The notes under the pieces are model-generated. The model did no database searches. It worked only from the letters and a program-made list of their open reading frames with translations, and was not told the DNA's origin. From Tyto alba (Eukaryota; Chordata; Aves; Strigiformes; Tytonidae), in contig NW_024881303.1 in NCBI RefSeq assembly GCF_018691265.1, forward strand, positions 6,999,777 through 7,063,776: DNA of 64,000 nt, given 5' to 3'. Both the position numbers and the translations under genes were made by a program. Below, piece after piece: positions 49,400-61,232 of this stretch; the first letter of the stretch is position 1, and every line of letters starts with the position of its first letter.

Positions 49400-50260
49400 A
49401 ACACCTAAATTCTTGGACCAAGTAGAAATGAACTGGCAGGCAAACAGAAAACTAGTGCAGATGAGTCTCGAGGATATCAGAAAAGCGTTTGTCTCTAGAT
49501 AGTGTGGGATATTGATCTACAGAGTCACATAGCATCACATGCTGGACAGGAAGCATCCAAAATACATCAGAAATTGGCTGAAGGAAAGGGAGAAAGCTGT
49601 CCATAAAATCAGTGTGGCAAACAGAAGAGGAAGGAGGAGGCTAGCAGGGCAGCTAGCACTGAAGCCATGGGTGTTTACCTTCTGCTGTGTATCAGTGACC
49701 TTGACAGTGATGCCATTATCTAATGATGCCAAATTGTAGGAGGCACAGAACAAATTAATTACAAATGGGAGATTAGGCTTACGGTCTGATAAGCAGCTCA
49801 TGGAGTTCAATGAAGAGAAGTTTTAATGAGATTAAGTGACAAAGCCATCACTTAGAAGGAAGCATTAAGCAGACTACTGACAAGGAAAAAGAACTGGGGG
49901 CGAAGACAGAGAACTATTAAAACCATCTGTGTTATTAAAAGAAGAGTAAACAAGGCCTGTGCCTCTCAGGGAGAAATGGAGATGATAGTAAGATGTGCTG
50001 GCACCGCCGGTGGGAACTCTTCCCTTGAACGTATCATACGCAGCATCTGAGTCAGGCGAGGGGGGATATTGATGGAATGCAGCAAGGGAAACCCAGAATA
50101 CATTTGGGACCAACATGAGGAGCAAAGCACTGGCTGGCTTGGTATAAATTACTGCAAGAAAGAGCCCTGAGAGGAGGTCCAGGTTACTGGGGGACGGCAG
50201 TGGGTTGGAGCCAGCTTGATAGAGAAGACCTTTGCTGTGGCCCACTTCAAGAGCAAATAC
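49400..50260 (+). repeat. Diverged CR1 LINE ORF2 fragment
   Basis: Between about 49680 and 49830 the order ATCAGTGACCTTGACAGTGA, AATGATGCCAAATTG and CATGGAGTTCAATGAAGAGA matches the CR1 reverse-transcriptase region around the FADD box (SDLDS...DDAKL) and the downstream EFNEEK block. It is heavily decayed, with no continuous frame. Limits are approximate. Confidence 0.6.
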
Positions 50261-53200
50261 AGCAGGGCACTGGATGGTAGCAAGGAAGGAAAGAAACAGG
50301 CTAGCAGTTAATATTTCAGGCTAAGAAGGGTGGCTCTTAAATAATAATAGCCACTGTTAATGATGAATAATTAAAGCAGACCATTTGTTCCTCCAACCCT
50401 TACGTAGTTCCGTTCTTCTAATGTACAGCAGAAGCATCATTTATAGTATGTGGCAGGAGGAATCATTCACTCACACCACTGTTCATCTCCTACCAAACCC
50501 ACTGCATCCTTCTCCATGAGCTGTATTTCAAGCTGAGTTCAAATATAATGGCAACGGGAGCAGCTTCGAATCAGACTGATGGGAGACCTGGGGTATAAAG
50601 GCAGCCCCATCTTACCATGTGGCAAACGTGTGAGAGTAGGGTTTGGAAATGATGTTCCCTGTTCATGTTGCCTACAAGTGATGAGCCAAAACAGTTCCTG
50701 AAGAGGAGGAAAGACTCATCTCATCTTTCAACGGAGATGGGCAGACTTCTGTATATCTGTTTTATAAAGCAAATATTAGACACATTTCCTTATCTCTCCT
50801 CTTCGTGACAGGACAGGTGAAGTCAGGGTACATGGGGCTGACTGACATTGCTGGGCGTGTAGTGGCTCACCAGCACAAGAGTTTACCAATTCTCATTTCT
50901 CAGATTGATCCAATTAGGGAAAAGCTTTGGGAAAAAAGCAGAGCAGACCCCAGCCCCCTCGCTTTTCTCCCCTGTCCCTCACCTTTCCACCCACCCCTCC
51001 ATCTGAAGGGTAACACCACAGTGAGGGGTTTGGGGGAATGAAAAAAAGGAGTGGGCACCAGGCAAAGCAGGGCTGACCCTCAGCCGACAAAATGATGGAA
51101 TTTCCTGGTTTCATGCATTAAACAGTCCTCCTTAGACTGAAATTGATCCTGGAAATTCTCAAAGGAGAGGACCTTACTGCATGCTCTTAGCTAACAAAAG
51201 ATCCTGATCTTGACTGGGTTTCTAAGCATTACAACTAAAATAAGATCTAAAAACAATAATCAGTGCAGAGCTTTCTTTTTCCTTATGAAATCAGGGAGCA
51301 ATTTGTGCATGTTAAGAAACACATGTAGCACTACAGTTTTTCAAAGTCATCTTCTATTCCCCTGACTTCTCTTGCAATGCGGATTATCCAAATGTAGATC
51401 CCTGGGTGCTCTCTGATACACAATTCCAGTAAACATTTACATCGCCTCTCTTCCTACTTTGTTTGAAAATACACTAAAAGGAGGCAAAGGGGGTCCCTCA
51501 GCATTTTACAGAGTCTTCACTTTGGTCAGCAAAAGCAAAATCCTTCAGGAATGACAGCCGAAAGTGTGTTGCATTCTCACCTTTCTGGAAAGAGTTAAAC
51601 CCCTACAGTTAAATCTTGTTTAAAAAAACTGCACAAAACCAAAGTGTGTGGCAGAACCTTCTTCAGTGATGTGACTTTTCAAATCTCTTTTCCCTTCAGT
51701 GGGGACTAGCCAAGATAAACTGACAGAGATGACTCTCCCCAATGCTCATGCATTGTGTATGCTTCCTTGTTTGTACCTCATTTTCCTGAGCCAGTGTTGA
51801 TAGGGATGAGATGATAACTTGGCCCACCTGCCTGGTCACACCTGGCTTGACTTGAATGTGAGATCCTGAGGAAACCCCAGCACAGGCTGAGTGGGGACTG
51901 TGGGTCCTTCCAACCAGTCCCTGTGCTGAGTGATGGGGACCAGGACCTCAGGGCTCACCACAGCACACCCCAGCAGGGACATCTTTAGAGACAGGTCAGC
52001 TACGAACCCCAACTGTCACAACAGTTTTGTGGCATTTGCTGGGAAGTGGATGGGATGGTCTTACCCCCCGGGTGTGAGCAGGGCTCAGCTCTGGTGGGTA
52101 TGGCATAGGAGCTTGCTTTGCTTTCGGCTCTGGAAACAGGAGGGAGCATTGGACTCTGCAGAAGCACAAAGGAACCAAGGACGTGGTATTTGGATGCAGC
52201 TGAGCACGGCTGGACTTGCTGATGTTGGCTTTGCAAAGGCTCAGACAGTTCCTGCTGTGTTTCTGCTGCATGACCATCCTCTTCTTTCTCTGCAAAACCT
52301 CCATTTAGCAGCACTGGGAACTCTCTCTACTGAGCAAGCACAGAGCAGGCAGGAAGAGATGGGAAGGCTTAGGTATAGAATTATACATATAGGTATGATA
52401 TGTATATCTATGCCTGACTCAAATCCATTAATAGAAACTGCAGATCTGAACTCCACCCTTGCCCACAGGGCAAAAGCAAAGCTTGCATCTGAAAAAATCC
52501 TGATAATCTCATCTGCCAGCATCTCCAAATCAGAGCAACAACAACAGGAGCTGAAGCCAAGTGCTCTGAATATTTTCTTCCAGAATACCCAGGAGAGCTT
52601 GGCTATATGTAGAGAGCCATTTACATGATATTTGAGGCCACATTTCTAGTCATAGCAGACAGAAAGGTGCCAGGAAACGATTCTGCTCCCCAGGCAGGAC
52701 TCAAACCACAGCATAGCCAGGCCTGTGAGTCCATGATTATCATATTGATCTTTTCAGCACCCCTCCATGTAGCATCAAGCATGTGTTAGATCACTACTGC
52801 TCATCCCAGATACTCCTCTTAGCTACTGCTGTGGGTTGTAATGCAGTGAATACTGCAAAGGCAATGCCTCTGCTCAGACTGTCCCTGAGAAGAGGGTTGG
52901 ATCCTAACCATGCAAAAGATGAGGCCTCAGTTCCCTTTCCTCAAAACACAGTGTTGTAATGCAGAACAGTTCGATGAGACATTGTTCCCCTCTTTTGATG
53001 TGAAGTGGAGGGAAGAGCTGGGGATAACTGCAGACAGCTGCCCAGACTGGTCAGGTAAAGGGGCCCTCACCTGGAGAAGGAGCACCGGGGGAAGGCACTG
53101 CAAAACTTGTGACTGAGTTTTAACCAGGGGTGCAGGAACAGAAGAAAGCAAGGCACATTTAAAAGGGATAAGAGGAGATGATGTGTTCTCCAGACAGATG

Positions 53201-56200
53201 TGGCTGACAAGGGTTAATTTTTCAGACTTCATGGCTCTACCTGCCATATCACAGTGGTCCTGTCAATGTCTCTGGCCCTAGACAGTTGCCTGCTGGCCAT
53301 TCCCTGCTCTTTTCAATACTTCCCCTCAAAGAGAATGTTTCCCATCACAGACTGAGCTAATCTGGGCCCACAGACATCACCAAAGTCACATCTCTGTGCA
53401 TGGCCAAAATATTCAATCTCTCCTTTACAAAAGGCTTATACCCAGCAGCAACTGGCACTTAAGGGGTGCAATCCCAGGCCAGATCCTCTGTGAAATCTGT
53501 GACACTGGCTAACACACTGTTTGGCATTTTTCTCTCCAGCATCCTCATTTATTTCCCTTTGCAATGTCAGTTTGCCCAGCCAGCTCAATGAATAATTCAG
53601 CACCATTAAACACGTGCCAAAGTGGCTTCAGCACTTAGGAGGATCAGTTCTTTGGGCCTTTTATCCATTTAAACTTCATTCCAATATAATCTCCCCTTCA
53701 GTGCTGCAAGATCTACAAGTAGAAAGCACATTACCATAGCTATATGGAAATATAGCTATATATATGGAAATCACCCCTCTGATAGCAATGTGTGCTGCTA
53801 ACCATTCTGCTCAATGCATGGTGCCTTGCTGCTCCTAATCACTGCCACTTTGAATGATGGAGAAACCCACTGTTTTTTTACAGACATCTATTGGATGTAA
53901 GGGTCAATAACCAGGCAATAAGGATCATCTCACAAACCAGGATTCAGAAAAACCTGAGGTCACTTCCCAGTTCTGTTGTGTATTCCTGGTGTTATTGCCG
54001 TGAAAACAATTTATCACACCCAACAAATCAATTAATCATATGATAAATTAGTCAATCTCAGTCACTCTTTCACCAGCTTTTCTAGACAAAGGGGCTTTAG
54101 GATGGGTGTGCACATGTTTCAGCATCCCATCTGTAAGATGACAATATCGTCTCCTTCCTCCCTTTGCCTGGAGATTTGGACTGTTTCTCTGTCCCTTGCT
54201 GCCAACCTGCAGTGCTGAGAAAACTGTGGCTCCCCACATGGACAAAATCTGTAGGTTCACTGCTTCTAGTAGTCCTGTCACTGTGATTGTTACTTCAGTC
54301 ACCCCAAAATGGCACTATTCACACCCTTTCCCTGCTAGGACCAAGGGCTGTTTCTCTGGAACATCAGACATAACTGCACATGCAATTTCTGACCCAGTCT
54401 GCATGTGCAATTACCATGTCTGAGAGCAGCAGGCAGCAGAGTCAGCACATAATATCCAGCTGCAATAACTGTCTGTGCAAATAAAGTGTATAGGTGAGTG
54501 CTCGTTTCGGAAGGCACAATTGCTATTATGGCTTTTATTAAATCCCACTCATTTTATGACTCCCTGGTTGGAGCAATAAACCTTTCGCTTTCAGCTAAGG
54601 GTGTAGATGGGCCTGCTGTTTCAGGGGCAGCAGCAAAGATCCAGCAGCTCCAGTGCAGGCACCTGGGACAAACAGCAAAGGCAGACTGTTCTCTCGCTTT
54701 GGGAAGTCTCTTCTTTGGAAAAGCAACTTCTATCCTTTGGAAAAGCTCTTGCACTTAACCTAAGCAAGTAAGCATAGCTGCTGGTGTTTCAACGGTACAT
54801 TAAGTGACAAAGTAACCTTCAGAAATCCTGACTATTAATCTCTATTGGCTTTTCTGTAAACTCTCCCACACCGCTTCTTGTTCGTTGCCCAGATACAGAC
54901 CTTGTTTTGTGGCTGCTATCAGCATTTCATTAGGATGTATGCAATAACTTCCCCCTGCCTCTGTAAGGAACTGTCTATATTTATAAAAGAGAGCAGAAAA
55001 ACCTGTCTGTACAGTGCCTGCCTCTGCCAACAGCACTCACTCAGTGAGCATAGATCCTAAATTGCTTTTAAATGAGTTGCTGTGAAAACAGTGTCTCCAG
55101 GACTGTCAGAGGCTGGATTTTCATCTTCACCAGGGTGGATCCCAAGTAACATCAAGGAAGGCAGAGAGTTTATACCACCCAGGCTGTGGGTGGTATCAGA
55201 TCTTGGAAATCTGCATATGTTTTTTCCCTTAAATTTTACAATCTCATTGCACTTTCTATTCAAAAGAGAAGAAGCAATTTTAAAATTTCACATTTTGATC
55301 ATTTGTATGAAATGTGCTGCTCCAACAGTGTTTACATCTAGCCAGATGATGTAGCAACACCAAGAGCTGCTTCTATGGAAAATCATTCTTTAGGATCCCA
55401 TTTGAAGGGGGACAGTCTTTATTGAGATTCCTACTTTACCTGGCAACCCAGATAATCTATTGCCGAATCCTTAATTCAAGCTAAATTTGCTGTCTTGGAA
55501 GCCTTCTCTCTCTCTAAGGTATGGATTTTTGCAAAGATAATACTGATTATCCATGTCCTCTTTGTACCTCTCAAGTTACCCCAGCTCTAGAGGACTCCTG
55601 AGGTCACCTCTCGCAGTAGTTAGCACTCTAATGAACTAAGTTGTGTATTATTTTCATATGAACTGTGAGAAAGCTTGTATATCTTTTCCTGCAATTCTCT
55701 AACATCACTGGAAAAGAAGACTCCTACGGGGAACTGTGATGTGAAGCAAACTCCAATACCAGCTGAAACCTTTGGAAGAGATCACCAATTCCATATAAAA
55801 TCACGGCACCAGTTGGGGAAGGGTTGTTCTGAGCAAGTGATACCAAAGTGCTTTCATTGCCTAGGCCCGTGAGTCAAGCTGAAGCTGAAAGGAAGAAAAA
55901 CCCTAAAATGAGGTTTCTGGTGGAACTTTTCACCTAAAAGCAACCCAACTGGCAGGGTTTTTTCCCCAAGAAATATTCACTGCTGCACAATGTGGCTTGC
56001 AAATCAGTCACGCTTTGTGTCTTCTGAGCCCTGAATATGCAGGAAACAAACACTCAGTCCTCTTGAATGGAGAAGCACCCGTTTCAGAAGCACACGGATC
56101 TTCGTATGCCAAATTTTCATAAAGACTGCTTGGCTGGATCCTCCCAGACTCAGAGCACTTGTGAAATCTATCATCACTACCAAAATGACAAACCGTTACT

Positions 56201-58073
56201 TTCATTGCTATAGCTGATTTAAGCAACCTTGACATCACCAAACGTCCCCACCACAGGCCTGTGGCGGAGGTAGAAGATTATTGCCATCCAAACCAACCTG
56301 TCTTCTTGTAGCTTTAGTTTTTTTCCATACTTGTTTGTATTCCTCACACACAAATGAAATGCCATAAAGCAAAACATCAGAATGACCTCTCACTGCTACA
56401 GTTCCCATATAACCACTGAGCTGCTGTCAGAGCAAGAGGGGGGAGAGAGGACATCTGTGATACCTCTCTGGAAAAAACAGTGGGCAAAATACCCAAGTTG
56501 TGTAAAGGTCAAGGGAGTTAGGAAAAAAAAAATTATACTGCAGAGGACTAAAACAAAAGCAAGCGGTAATCAAGGTAAGATTAAGAGTCAAAATGACAAA
56601 AACACCAGACACTTTCTTCAGCGGGGAAATCAAGCCCTTTGAATTATTGGATCATTGCACGTCCCTTATTTTCTATATTGTTCTGAACTGACATGAACAC
56701 ATTAGCCTCCCAAGGAAAAGTTAAAAAAAAATAAGTCCCCTTTTCAGTCAATATTGCTATTATGCCCCAAGCAGCAGTGCACTCTCAGAAGCTAAGGAAA
56801 AACACCAGTAAAATCAATACCCGCCTCCAGGTTTTATTTCCAGTGGAGATCTCCTATCACACACTCTCCTTTCACTACAGTCAAATACGTTAATTTTCAC
56901 CTCATGCTATCTACCAGACACAAATAGCAGTACTCAGGAAGGTCCTTATTCTGCTTAACATCTGAAGACTTAGTGTTAAGCCACCCTGAAACAGGCAGAG
57001 ATGTTCAAGAGCTTGCATTTCACCTCTCCTTGAGAACTAGAGATGTATTTTATATCACTGGACCTTAATCATAAATTTAAATCTGACCTGAAATGAGTCC
57101 AAACACTTAATTTGAATTAATCAATAAAACTGGTGAAAACCAGTGAATTCCTAGCTCACAGAATATTGCAGAGGTTTAGAAGCAGCACTTCTAGCAGATC
57201 AGAAAACAAAATATTCCAGAAGTTCCCTGCAAAATACTATATTTATGAGAAAATTGCATTAATGGGCAAAATATTTTGTTAATAAAACCAAAACGCTTTA
57301 TTTTTATTTTTCCTTCACCTAATTTGTTTTATAGTATATAAACTTCCCTAAGCACCTTCTGAGCTAAAACCCCAAACTGGTATGGAAAAAGCCTTGCAGG
57401 TGGTATAACTTTTTATTATATATTGCATTTTTTTTTCTTCTTTCTGCATGCCCAGAATAAACATCTCTCCTTCCTGTATATTCTGTCAGCCAAAGAAAAG
57501 CTATCAATAGGTGTTAGATTTCTCTGTCAATAACAAATCTTTGAGATTTGCTGGGAGTATCTAGGCAAAGCATCACTATATCTAGGCATCTGGGAAAAAC
57601 TGGCTGTTGTCAGATTGTCAGTGTCGCAGCCTTGCCTGAAAGCTGAGTCATTGATCACTGACACCAAGATACACCAAAAGGGACACCGTGTCAAAATCTT
57701 GGCTTCTAAAATGTGCTTCAACTGTGAGCGATTCTGCAACTGAGGTTTGTCCACATGAACAGAAAAATCACTCGTAAGCAAAGCCGTTGTCTCCTTGCAG
57801 CCTGCCCTAAGAGCAGGACTGAGCTGACCTTGGGTGCTTGGCTTGCCAGGACGTGGATGTGGACATGGACACTGGGCAGAGCAAGCAGCTCGCAGAGGTA
57901 GGTCTTCACACATTCCTCACATTTCTTGTTTGGACCTCTTCTCAGCAGGTTCCTGTCTGTATACAGACACCCACCAACTCACTGTGCCTGGCTTAGACAC
58001 TGTGTGTGCACAGCTGTGGTATTTAAACATTTCACATAACCATCAGGCACCTGTATACAGGCAAATAAGTAGC

Positions 58074-58094
58074 TTTTTTTTTTTTTTTTTTTTT
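58074..58094. repeat. Poly(T) run of 21
   Basis: A homopolymer of 21 T followed by ATTGGTCATGATA. It is a simple repeat in the presumed RTN1-A intron. Confidence 0.9.
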
Positions 58095-60734
58095 ATTGGT
58101 CATGATATAATCTTGACCTGGCACAAACATTTTAGAAACACCGTCTTGTGTCATATCTATCAGAAAGGTCTGTATACTTCTGTTTGAGTGCTATGACTTA
58201 TGACAGCTCCTCAGCGGCAGTCCTTTTCTCTTAAAGAGAGGATATATGAAAATGGAAGGATAAGGCCTATAAATTTTTATAGCTCTGTACTTAACTCGCT
58301 CACAGGCAGCGGAGTGGATAGCAGTCCCAAGAGGAGACGTATGATCCTCCTACATTAAGCTATGCCCAATTTTAAAAGCACCTCTGAGCGCCCAGCCGCT
58401 GTGTTTAAGATGCTTTGACACACGTTAAAAATTTGACCTTACCCAACACATAAGGAGTAATTTTCATGAGCACAGCCAAAAATCAGGGGAAAAAACAGAT
58501 GCCAGAGGTGAAATGGGCCAAATGCTCAGGCTATGAACAACACAGGTTGTGATATGAAGGGCATGAGATTTAGTGAGACATTTCTAAAAGTCATATCAAG
58601 GTCATGCTCTGGTATATGTGCAAGGTGTCAGTCATGGGAGGGCATAATTGCACTTGGTGGTTATTGATCCCAGCCACTGCCCAAGCAAACCATCACTGGG
58701 GGAGAGGGAAGAAAAATCCCCTGTTCTTTGCTTTGTTCTGATACTTTGCAGGGCTCAGGCATCTCCTCTAAGTGACTGCTCCTCATTTAGGAGACCCTGC
58801 TGTGCTCCCACCAGACCAGGACTCCAGGGAGAACCCCAGAGCCAGCATCTGACCGTCTATCAGAGAGGACGGGTGACCCTGCAACCACTCCTGGTGCCAG
58901 AAAGTGCCAAACTCACTCCTCCCTCCCTGAAAAAAGAGTCTGGGAGGAGTGGAAGAGAAATCACGTACAGCACAAACCCGGCAGTGTACACACTGCTCAT
59001 TTCCACCACCATGACCTGCACGTCTCCAGGTTTCTCCAGCTCAGCTTCGGTTGAGTTATCACAGCTTGACAGTTATAACAAGCTGTCATATGGCAGCTGA
59101 ATTGCATTAACTGGCCAGAAATGGGGAGGCAGGCCATAGCCTGCTGCAAAGGCAGGAACATTTCCACCTGCTTGGCCCACACTGAAAAAGGGTAGCTGTG
59201 AAGTTCCCTATTCTCCTCCACGGGCAGGGGAATGTGCCCATGAGTCGCTGCTGGAGCAGCTCAGCTGGGATGGGGTAAGTCCTCCAGTCACGGTGGCTGG
59301 AGATGGTGTCTGGGGCCCCACTGCCTCGACTGTTCAAAAGTCTCTGGAGTGAGACCCTATGAAATGAGGCCATTTGAATGTGTCTGCCGAGTCTGTGTCA
59401 TCACAGCTCACTGTTTATGTCCTATCACGTGTTCAGAATAATTTTTTAGATTCCTTGAACAGAGCAAAAGCAGAATTGCAAAGCAGCTGGAAGTTAAGAC
59501 TTCCTGGTCTACTAATCCACTCATAAACCTAGTAAAATACCAAGGATGTACCATGCAAAGATGAATCCCTGGTATGAAATTATTCCCAGTAAGAAAATCA
59601 CCCCTCACTCCTTGCTGCAGCTCTGCATGCCTCAGATGCTTTCAAACCTGTCTTCTTACTCTTTATTGACCATTTTTGATCAATCTAGCCAATAAATAGC
59701 TAATTGACCATTTCTGGCATAACTTTGGGTTGCTAGGCCACAAAGCCAAGGAGGACCATGGATCAGATCAGAGAGACAAGAGGAAGCTGAAGGATGCCTT
59801 AGGTGCATTTTCTCCTGCCCAATGCCTCAGTCTTAAATTCATCCCTGACCGTACATCAGGGCAGTCAAGTAGAGGTATGAAAGGAGAAGACTGGCCTGGA
59901 CAACAGACTGATTGCCAGTGCTCCAGGTGTGTCCCTAGTGTGGGGTTTAGCAATGCAGGCGTCATTTCTTCCTCTAAGACCCTCTATACTTCAGCTATTT
60001 CACTGGTTTGCAACTGAGAGTGCATGTTATCAGTTCCTAAAGAGGGTAGACTCAGGAAGGGCCATGCATACAGCAGAGTAGGAGGAAATTTGTGAAATGA
60101 AGTGGGCTGTGGAATCAGACAGCCCAGGAGAAAAGAAATCCATTTTGCTCAGGGGAAGAGTCCAGAAGATTGGCGGAAAAGTTTTAAGTTGTGCCTGCAG
60201 GAGCTCTTCCAGTCAATACCTGCTTGTGGTTCTTGGAAAACGTCTGTCCCCATAGATTTATCTGCTCTGCATTAACCAAGCAATCCCACTTCAGCTGGCA
60301 TTCAACCATCTGAGCAGTAAATCATTCAAGTTCTCCATTTCTCAGAAATTGGCAAGACTAACATGGTTAACTCCATTTCTTCCATGGGACTTCCCCAACA
60401 CTTCAAAAACTCCTCCATTCTTGTTATCATGCAGAAAATTAACAGAGTCAAATGGGTCCAAGTAAGGAAAGATGGGTCAACACGGCCTACTACAGAACTC
60501 TGAATAGACATTTCCAAGCAATATGGAGGAGATCCCTCCTGCAGTAGTGGAACTCAATGTTATGCTGCTGCAGTGGGCTCTACAAGCCCGGTCCTAGCCT
60601 GTAGGGCAGGCAAGTAACCCATCGGCAACATGAGGATGGCCTCCACGTGAGCACCCTCTCCAGTTTTTCTTCAAGAAGGATTCAACTAATGGTAGAAAAG
60701 AACAAAGGGAACAAGGCAGTTCATAAAGCTCAAA

Positions 60735-61232
60735 AACATAACTAGAGAAGAAAAACTGAAGAATCTAGAATTGCTTAGTCTAAAGTTAAGAAGGATGGAA
60801 GAACGGCAACTGGTTTTGATAGACGCCTGGGAGCTGGTAGAGGATCTGCCAACAGCGGCCTTTCCAAATGAGTCACAAGCATCTGTCGAGTGCTCTACCA
60901 GGAATCCTGGCTGTGGGCCAGGAGATGGGCTCTCTGGACCTTGTGAAGTCGCTGCCAGCCCACTCTGTATGAAGCTACACTGAACGGCATCTCTCTTTTA
61001 CCCTGCTCTGCAGTGTGCCTGCAGCTAATGGCACTGAGGCAGCATCAGAGAAATGAGCCAGATTTGCAGGCTTCAGCTCTCAGCTACCCCCAAACCTCTG
61101 CCTTTGCTGAGAAGATGGACAGGTAGCGGACAGGTAGACAAGGCCCAAAGCAACCTGGCCAAACTGCTTTGAGCAAGGGGTTGGATCAGAAACCTCCACA
61201 GGTTCCTTCCCACCTAAATTATTCCATGTGGG
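60735..61232 (+). repeat. CR1 LINE 3' part
   Basis: AATCTAGAATTGCTTAGTCT with AAGTTAAGAAGGATGG at 60760-60800 matches the CR1 block normally found about 450 bp before the 3' end. GAGCAAGGGGTTGGATCAGA and GGTTCCTTCCCACCTAAATT at 61172-61225 match the CR1 3' end in sense orientation. The spacing fits one element. Confidence 0.65.

Noticed and set aside
58648..59100. 150-codon plus-strand frame
   Set aside because: It starts at a non-ATG codon, has no recognisable domain and no conserved-looking segment.
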